The translations under genes were made by a program, and so were the position numbers. From assembly GCF_028875915.1 (NCBI RefSeq), contig NZ_JAPEHW010000002.1, positions 123,963-187,962 of the forward strand: a stretch of DNA of 64,000 nt. Reading direction: 5' to 3'. How positions within the stretch are numbered: position 1 is the first letter of the stretch; every line of letters begins with the position of its first letter. Under the pieces are notes generated by a model, which had not been told where the DNA came from, searched no databases, and saw only the letters and a program-made list of their open reading frames with translations. Below are positions 58,918 through 64,000 of the stretch, piece after piece. The stretch comes from Pseudoalteromonas sp. G4. Lineage in GTDB: Bacteria; Pseudomonadota; Gammaproteobacteria; Enterobacterales; Alteromonadaceae.

Positions 58918-60047
58918 TAAAGATCGAAATCACCAAAGTCTGATGCATCAACTTCAGCGTCAATTTGGCCAACAAGATATGAACTGATCTCAGCTTCTTG
59001 CGGAGCAACTTGAACGTTATCTGATACAAGCCAAGCATTAATCCATGGAATTGGATTCGAGCTTGTTTCAAAAATGGTTGGTAAACCAACCGCTGCCATA
59101 CGTACATTTGTAATGTACTCAACATACTGGCAAAGAATATCTTTGTTTAAGCCAATCATTGAACCGTCTTTGAATAGGTATTCTGCCCATTCTTTTTCCT
59201 GTTCTGCAGCTTTCTTAAACATTGCAATTGATTCTTCACGGCATTGTGCTGCCACAATGGCCATTTCAGGATCATCATCACCTTCTTGCATAATATTAAG
59301 AATGTGCTGTGTGCCCGATAAATGAAGTGCTTCATCACGCGCAATAAGCTTGATAATTTTAGCATTACCTTCCATTAATTCACGTTCAGCAAAGGCAAAT
59401 GAACATGCAAAACTCACATAGAAGCGTATCGCTTCCAAAATGTTTACTGACATGATGCAAAGGTAAAGTTTCTTTTTAAGATCAAATAAGTTAACACGAA
59501 CTTCTTCACCATTGATTTGATGTTTACCTTCGCCAAACTCATTATAAATAGTGGTTAAACGAATTAATTCGTCATAATAACGAGTTACTTCCTCGGCACG
59601 CTCGGCGATTTTATCGTTGGTTACGATATCGTCAAAAATAAGCTCAGGTTGTTTTGTAACGTTACGAATAATGTGCGTATATGAGCGGCTGTGAATGGTT
59701 TCACTAAATGCCCAAGTTTCAATCCATGTTTCGAGCTCAGGGATTGATACAATTGGTAGTAGGGCAACATTTGGCGAACGCCCTTGAACACTATCAAGTA
59801 ATGTTTGGTATTTTAAGTTGCTTAAGAAAATATGCTTTTCGTGTTCTGGTAAACCTTCAAAATCAATGCGGTCTTTGCTCACATCAACTTCTTCTGGACG
59901 CCAGAAGAACGAAAGTTGCTTTTCAATTAGCTTTTCAAAAATTGGGTGTTTTTGTTGATCGTAGCGCGAAACATTGACAGTTTGTCCAAAGAACATTGGC
60001 TCTTTTAATTGGTCGTTATGCTCGCGACTAAATGTAGAATACGACAT
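58917..60047 (-). CDS. nrdB: Ribonucleoside-diphosphate reductase class Ia, beta subunit
   Basis: The 376-residue protein has the dinuclear iron and radical region [15 protein letters not shown] (the Y is the radical tyrosine, with E and H iron ligands) and the later ligands in [13 protein letters not shown]. The C-terminal acidic tail ASDFGDFDL docks on NrdA. It holds the tyrosyl radical for ribonucleotide reduction. It lies between nrdA and yfaE; a strong hairpin sits in the 65-base gap after nrdA. Confidence 0.98.
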   Translation of the reverse strand: MSYSTFSREHNDQLKEPMFFGQTVNVSRYDQQKHPIFEKLIEKQLSFFWRPEEVDVSKDRIDFEGLPEHEKHIFLSNLKYQTLLDSVQGRSPNVALLPIVSIPELETWIETWAFSETIHSRSYTHIIRNVTKQPELIFDDIVTNDKIAERAEEVTRYYDELIRLTTIYNEFGEGKHQINGEEVRVNLFDLKKKLYLCIMSVNILEAIRFYVSFACSFAFAERELMEGNAKIIKLIARDEALHLSGTQHILNIMQEGDDDPEMAIVAAQCREESIAMFKKAAEQEKEWAEYLFKDGSMIGLNKDILCQYVEYITNVRMAAVGLPTIFETSSNPIPWINAWLVSDNVQVAPQEAEISSYLVGQIDAEVDASDFGDFDL

Positions 60048-60076
60048 AGTTATTTTTACTCTAGAGAAAACAAACT

Positions 60077-60106
60077 AACGGGCAAAGTGTTAAAACTTTG
60101 CCCGTT
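60077..60106 (-). terminator. Hairpin between nrdA and nrdB
   Basis: AACGGGCAAAGT and ACTTTGCCCGTT pair perfectly over 12 bp with a 6-base loop. On the minus strand it is followed by AGTTTGTTTTC, a weak T-run. It may lower nrdB transcription or protect the nrdA transcript end. Confidence 0.6.
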
Positions 60107-60112
60107 GTGGAT

Positions 60113-62398
60113 TTAGATTTTACACGCGCCGCCTGCACAGCCATCATCTTCAGGCTCTGGCTTAAGCTCATCTTGAGAATCCGACGCACCATCGCGGGTG
60201 TTGTGGTAATAAAGTGTTTTAACACCAAGTTTGTATGCGGTAAGTAAATCTTTAAGCAATAGCTTCATAGGTACTTTACCACCTTCAAACTTATTTGGAT
60301 CATAATTAGTGTTAGCAGAAATGGTTTGGTCAATAAATTTCTGCATAATACCAACTAATTGAAGGTAACCATCATTGCTTGGAATGTCCCAAAGCAATTC
60401 GTACGCATCTTGCAGGCGTTCATATTCAGGAACAACTTGCTTAAGAATACCATCTTTACTCGCTTTAACGCTGATATGACCACGCGGTGGCTCAATACCA
60501 TTTGTTGCGTTTGAGATTTGAGATGAAGTTTCTGATGGCATTAACGCAGATAACGTTGAGTTACGCATACCATGCTTAACAATGCTCTCACGAAGTCCAT
60601 CCCAATCTAGATGTAATTGTTCATTACAAATAGCATCAAGATCTTTCTTGTAGGTATCAATTGGCATAATACCTTTTGCGTATGTTGTTTCGTTAAACTT
60701 AGGGCAAGCGCCTTTTTCTTTCGCAAGCTCGTTTGATGCTTTCATCAAATAATATTGAATAGCTTCAAATGTACGGTGTGTTAACGCATTAGCAGAACCA
60801 TCTGAATATTTAACACCATTCTTTGCAAGGTAATATGCGTAGTTAATTACACCAATACCAAGAGTACGACGACCCATAGTTGCATTGTATGCAGCAGGAA
60901 CTGGGTAATCTTGATAATCAAGTAAGTTATCAAGTGCACGTACAGCAAGTTCAGCTAATTCATCTAATTCATCAAGTGATGTAATCGCACCTAGGTTGAA
61001 TGCAGAAAGTGTACACAGAGCAATTTCACCTTCTTCATCCATTACATGTTTTAATGGTTTGGTAGGCAATGCAATTTCTAAACATAAGTTAGATTGACGA
61101 ATTGGCGCAACTTTAGAGTCAAACGGGCTGTGTGTATTTGTGTGGTCTACGTTTTGTAGGTAAATACGGCCTGTGCTTGCACGCTCTTGTGCAAACATAG
61201 AGAACAATTCAATCGCTTTTATACGTTTCTTACGAATTGACTCATCTTGTTCGTACTGTAAGTATAAACGTTCAAACTCATCTTGATCTTCAAAAAATGC
61301 ATCGTACAGGCCAGGCACATCTGATGGACTAAAGAGAGTAATGTAATCGTCTTTAATTAAACGAGAGTACATTACTTTGTTAAATTGCACACCGTAATCT
61401 AAGTGACGAACACGGTTATCATCAACACCACGGTTATTTTTAAGTACAAGTAGGTTTTCTACTTCTAAATGCCAAAGTGGGTAGAATAGGGTTGCTGCAC
61501 CACCACGTACACCACCTTGAGAACAGCTTTTTACTGCTGTTTGGAAGTGTTTATAAAACGGAATGCAGCCAGTATGGAATGCTTCGCCGTTTCTAATAGG
61601 GCTTCCTAATGCACGAATTCGACCTGCATTAATACCAATACCCGCACGTTGACTCACATATTTAACAATTGATGATGAAGTTGCATTGATAGAATCAAGG
61701 CTATCATCACACTCAATGAGTACACATGAACTGAATTGACGAGTAGGCGTACGCACACCAGCCATGATTGGTGTTGGTAATGAAATTTTAAACGTCGATG
61801 TTGCATCATAAAAACGCTTAACATAATCCAAACGTGTAGATTTCGGGTATTTCGAGAATAAACACGCTGCAACTAAAATATAGAGAAATTGTGCGCTTTC
61901 ATAAATTTCGCCCGATACTCGGTTCTGCACCAAGTATTTGCCTTCCAATTGTTTTACAGCAGCATAACTAAACGTTAAATCACGACCATGGTCGATATAC
62001 GCATCAAGTTCGTCAATTTCTTGTTGGCTATAATCAGCAAGCAAATGTGGATCGTATTTATTCATTTCGACCATCTTAACCATATGATCATAAAGCGTTG
62101 GTGGCTCAAAGCGACCATAAGCTTTCTTTCTCAAATGGAAAATCGCTAAACGTGCAGCGAGAAATTGATAGTCTGGTGTTTCTTTAGAAATAAGATCAGC
62201 TGCAGCTTTGATGATCGTCTCATGAATATCTTCAGTACGAATACCATCATAGAACTGGATATGTGATTTTAATTCTACTTGTGAAACAGAAACGTTATTT
62301 AGGCCTTCTGCTGCCCATGCAATAACGCGGTGAATTTTGTCTAGGTCAAGCGGTTCCTTGCGACCGTCACGTTTACTGACTGAAAGCTCTTGGTTCAT
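60113..62398 (-). CDS. nrdA: Ribonucleoside-diphosphate reductase class Ia, alpha subunit
   Basis: The 761-residue protein has the same length as E. coli NrdA. It has an N-terminal ATP cone (VSKRDGRKEPLDLDKIHRVI), active-site cysteines in FSSCVLIEC, SNLCLEI and ALCTLSAFN, and the redox tail CAGGACKI. It reduces ribonucleoside diphosphates. I chose ATG 62398 (MNQELSVSKRDG) because it aligns with E. coli and has AGG upstream; an upstream in-frame start at 62422 lacks support. Two NrdR-like boxes lie in the 400-base upstream gap. Confidence 0.98.
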   Translation of the reverse strand: MNQELSVSKRDGRKEPLDLDKIHRVIAWAAEGLNNVSVSQVELKSHIQFYDGIRTEDIHETIIKAAADLISKETPDYQFLAARLAIFHLRKKAYGRFEPPTLYDHMVKMVEMNKYDPHLLADYSQQEIDELDAYIDHGRDLTFSYAAVKQLEGKYLVQNRVSGEIYESAQFLYILVAACLFSKYPKSTRLDYVKRFYDATSTFKISLPTPIMAGVRTPTRQFSSCVLIECDDSLDSINATSSSIVKYVSQRAGIGINAGRIRALGSPIRNGEAFHTGCIPFYKHFQTAVKSCSQGGVRGGAATLFYPLWHLEVENLLVLKNNRGVDDNRVRHLDYGVQFNKVMYSRLIKDDYITLFSPSDVPGLYDAFFEDQDEFERLYLQYEQDESIRKKRIKAIELFSMFAQERASTGRIYLQNVDHTNTHSPFDSKVAPIRQSNLCLEIALPTKPLKHVMDEEGEIALCTLSAFNLGAITSLDELDELAELAVRALDNLLDYQDYPVPAAYNATMGRRTLGIGVINYAYYLAKNGVKYSDGSANALTHRTFEAIQYYLMKASNELAKEKGACPKFNETTYAKGIMPIDTYKKDLDAICNEQLHLDWDGLRESIVKHGMRNSTLSALMPSETSSQISNATNGIEPPRGHISVKASKDGILKQVVPEYERLQDAYELLWDIPSNDGYLQLVGIMQKFIDQTISANTNYDPNKFEGGKVPMKLLLKDLLTAYKLGVKTLYYHNTRDGASDSQDELKPEPEDDGCAGGACKI

Positions 62399-62528
62399 AG
62401 TTATGCCTGCAAATTCCTTCAAACGAGCAAAAAATTTTTATTATGTCGAAATAGTGTAGTTGGACTTTTGTCCTATTATTTAGCGCACGGCTCAGGCGAA
62501 ATCATCAATGTGAGCTTTTTATGCTCAG

Positions 62529-62544
62529 CTACTAGATATGGTGT
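62529..62544. promoter_or_regulatory. NrdR box 1 (candidate)
   Basis: On the minus strand ACACCATATCTAGTAG matches 12 of 16 positions of the NrdR consensus ACACWATATATWGTGT. It lies 131-146 bases upstream of the nrdA start, and its start is 31 bp from box 2. Confidence 0.6.
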
Positions 62545-62559
62545 CGCCTTCACAGATGA

Positions 62560-62575
62560 TCACAAGATAGAGGGG
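62560..62575. promoter_or_regulatory. NrdR box 2 (candidate)
   Basis: On the minus strand CCCCTCTATCTTGTGA matches 11 of 16 consensus positions. The 31-bp spacing to box 1 is three helical turns, the usual arrangement of paired NrdR boxes. Confidence 0.5.
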
Positions 62576-62773
62576 TCTTAATCATTTTTCAAGGCCTAAA
62601 AAAGCGAGAAAATAAGTGATCAAATTTTTACTAACTTGCGTGTTAGCATCCACTAACGTGTTAAGCAAAGTATGTTTAGTCTATGTGAAAAAACAACGAT
62701 AAATTTACGATAAAAAAAAATATTTAAAATTTATTAGTTGCAAATTTACAAGATATTGTTTTTGGGTCCACCT

Positions 62774-62807
62774 AAAAAATAACCACAATATATTGTGGTT
62801 ATTTTTT
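62774..62807 (-). terminator. Terminator of gph, containing an NrdR-like core
   Basis: This is a perfect 34-bp palindrome ending in six T, and it overlaps the gph stop codon. Its core CCACAATATATTGTGG (62783-62798) also matches the NrdR consensus at 14 of 16 positions. The rest of the gap between gph and nrdA (about 62580-62770) shows only short repeats such as CGTGTTAGCA / CGTGTTAAGCA. Confidence 0.8.
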
Positions 62808-63473
62808 ATAAGAGTAACTAGATATATGGTTAAGCAATAGCCAAGGGGTCTTGAAAGAAAGGTCAAATTGCCAACTAGAAACAGCATTGCCATTGAGGTA
62901 GCCCCAAAGCGCAGCTGCTGATTTCATACCCGCAGAATTTGCAGCGATGATGTCGCGTTCATCATCACCAATATAAATGCACTTATGGGGATCAACATTC
63001 ATTAAACAGCAACTATGCAATAAAGGATCAGCATGGGGCTTTGCTTTATCAAGGGTATCACCAGACACAATATTTCGGCATGAAGTAAACTCAGGGATTT
63101 GTGCAACCAATGGTTCAGTTAAATGTGCTGGTTTATTGGTGACGATAGACCAAGGTATTTGCTGGCTATCAAGGTGTGAAATTAATTGCGTGATGCCATC
63201 ATAAAAACGACTTTTGTACCAAAGGTGTTGTTTATAAAAATCAAGAAACATTTGTTTTAGTGTCTCTTTTTCATTTTCATTCAAACGATGCCATTGTTCA
63301 CCAAAGCCAAGCTTAAGAAGGGCAATCATGCCATTAGAAGCCTGGCTCCGATAACAATCAGCACTGACAACATCTTTATTGTGCTTAGTTAATACGTAAT
63401 TTAAAGCAGCACCTAAATCATCTGCACTATCGATTAAGGTACCATCCAGATCAAAAAGGACTGCTTGATACAT
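62799..63473 (-). CDS. gph: Phosphoglycolate phosphatase (HAD family)
   Basis: The 224-residue HAD hydrolase has motif I FDLDGTLIDSADDLGAALN, motif II (SIVTNKP) and motif IV IGDDERDIIAANSAGM. It removes phosphate from 2-phosphoglycolate, a product of DNA repair. Gph and related phosphatases such as PpaX are hard to tell apart by eye. It is 5 bases downstream of ubiG, and this ubiG-gph pairing is common in the group. Confidence 0.87.
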   Translation of the reverse strand: MYQAVLFDLDGTLIDSADDLGAALNYVLTKHNKDVVSADCYRSQASNGMIALLKLGFGEQWHRLNENEKETLKQMFLDFYKQHLWYKSRFYDGITQLISHLDSQQIPWSIVTNKPAHLTEPLVAQIPEFTSCRNIVSGDTLDKAKPHADPLLHSCCLMNVDPHKCIYIGDDERDIIAANSAGMKSAAALWGYLNGNAVSSWQFDLSFKTPWLLLNHISSYSYKK

Positions 63474-63478
63474 TTTAT

Positions 63479-64000
63479 TTAAGCCAACTTTTCGAAATGG
63501 ATCATATAATTGACAGATACATCGTTAGTTAAAGTATAGGTTTGCCCAAGAGGATTATAACTAAGTCCTTTCATGACACGTGCTTTTAAACCGTACTTTT
63601 CAGCCCAAGTGATTAATGTTGCAGGCTTGATAAACTTGTCATGATCATGAGTACCCTTAGGTACAATCTTAAGTAAATGTTCAGCGCCGACAATAGCAAA
63701 TAAATATCCTTTGAGTGTTTTATTGAGCGTTGACATAAATACATGTCCACCCGGTTTAACAAGCGTTGCAAGTGAAGCGATTACCGATTCAGGATCCGGT
63801 ACGTGCTCAAGCATTTCCATACAAGTAACCACATCAAATTGCTGAGGGTGCTCTCTAGCAAAATCTTCAGCGGTCACCTTTTTATAATCCAAGGTAACAC
63901 CAACTTCTAAGGCATGAAGCTTTGCAACATTTAGCGGTTCTTCACCCATATCAATTCCGGTTACATTGCCACCAAGTTTAGCCATACTCTCAGCAAGAAT
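63479..64000 (-). CDS. ubiG: 3-demethylubiquinone 3-O-methyltransferase / 2-polyprenylphenol O-methyltransferase (partial)
   Basis: The C-terminal 173 residues of UbiG are visible; the gene runs off the right edge in the frame [20 protein letters not shown]. Further motifs are [34 protein letters not shown] and [22 protein letters not shown]. It makes both O-methylations in ubiquinone synthesis at the inner membrane. The start codon is outside the window. Confidence 0.95.
   Translation of the reverse strand: MLAESMAKLGGNVTGIDMGEEPLNVAKLHALEVGVTLDYKKVTAEDFAREHPQQFDVVTCMEMLEHVPDPESVIASLATLVKPGGHVFMSTLNKTLKGYLFAIVGAEHLLKIVPKGTHDHDKFIKPATLITWAEKYGLKARVMKGLSYNPLGQTYTLTNDVSVNYMIHFEKLA

Overview
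The window looks like chromosomal DNA of a marine gammaproteobacterium of the Alteromonadales, most like Pseudoalteromonas. The evidence is a low GC content, protein sequences close to but distinct from E. coli orthologues, a monomeric isocitrate dehydrogenase, a rhombosortase, and the conserved order cspD / clpS-clpA / infA / aat / trxB / lrp-ftsK-lolA-rarA-serS. I see no rRNA, tRNA, CRISPR array, phage or insertion sequence. Layout: 1-16.4 kb is a housekeeping block. It holds the 5' part of icd, then cspD, clpS-clpA, infA, bpt, aat, trxB, pssA, ald, lrp, ftsK, lolA, rarA, crcB and serS. ClpS, ClpA, Aat and Bpt together make a nearly complete N-degron pathway. lolA is the anomaly: it carries a short internal deletion that also shifts the frame. 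16.6-23.7 kb is a five-gene operon for a MacAB-like ABC exporter (adaptor, ATPase, two-lobed permease) followed by an NtrC-type response regulator and its histidine kinase. A sigma54-type promoter and an upstream inverted repeat precede it. 23.8-32.1 kb holds proS, trmO, a hotdog thioesterase, ETF-QO divergent from etfBA (two palindromic operators between them) and asnS. 32.3-39.3 kb holds a small membrane protein and P-loop kinase pair, then bioA divergent from bioBFCD with a BirA-type operator between them, then htpX and an unlisted 59-aa ORF. 39.5-48.5 kb holds purEK, a hypothetical gene, an orphan terminator that may end a small RNA, a DPP-IV-like lipoprotein peptidase, a rhombosortase, ggt and an NAD malic enzyme. 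48.6-58.5 kb is the most accessory part. It has a Tsx/OmpK-like outer membrane protein, a TonB-dependent receptor with a Met-rich insertion, a membrane-anchored AraC-type regulator, a MauG/CcpA-type di-haem protein, a beta-helix protein fused to a cytochrome c domain, and a His-rich ZnuD-like zinc receptor. 58.6-64 kb holds nrdA-nrdB-yfaE (class Ia ribonucleotide reductase), gph and a partial ubiG. The best candidate for an undescribed system is the receptor / AraC / di-haem enzyme / beta-helix-cytochrome set at 49.5-56.0 kb: an outer-membrane importer beside a periplasmic redox pair of unknown substrate. The most surprising single-gene observation is the broken lolA, since lolA is normally essential; a sequencing or assembly error must be excluded first. 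Several regulatory sites match known consensus patterns (BirA, NrdR, sigma54, LiuR-like, Zur-like), but all were found by eye.
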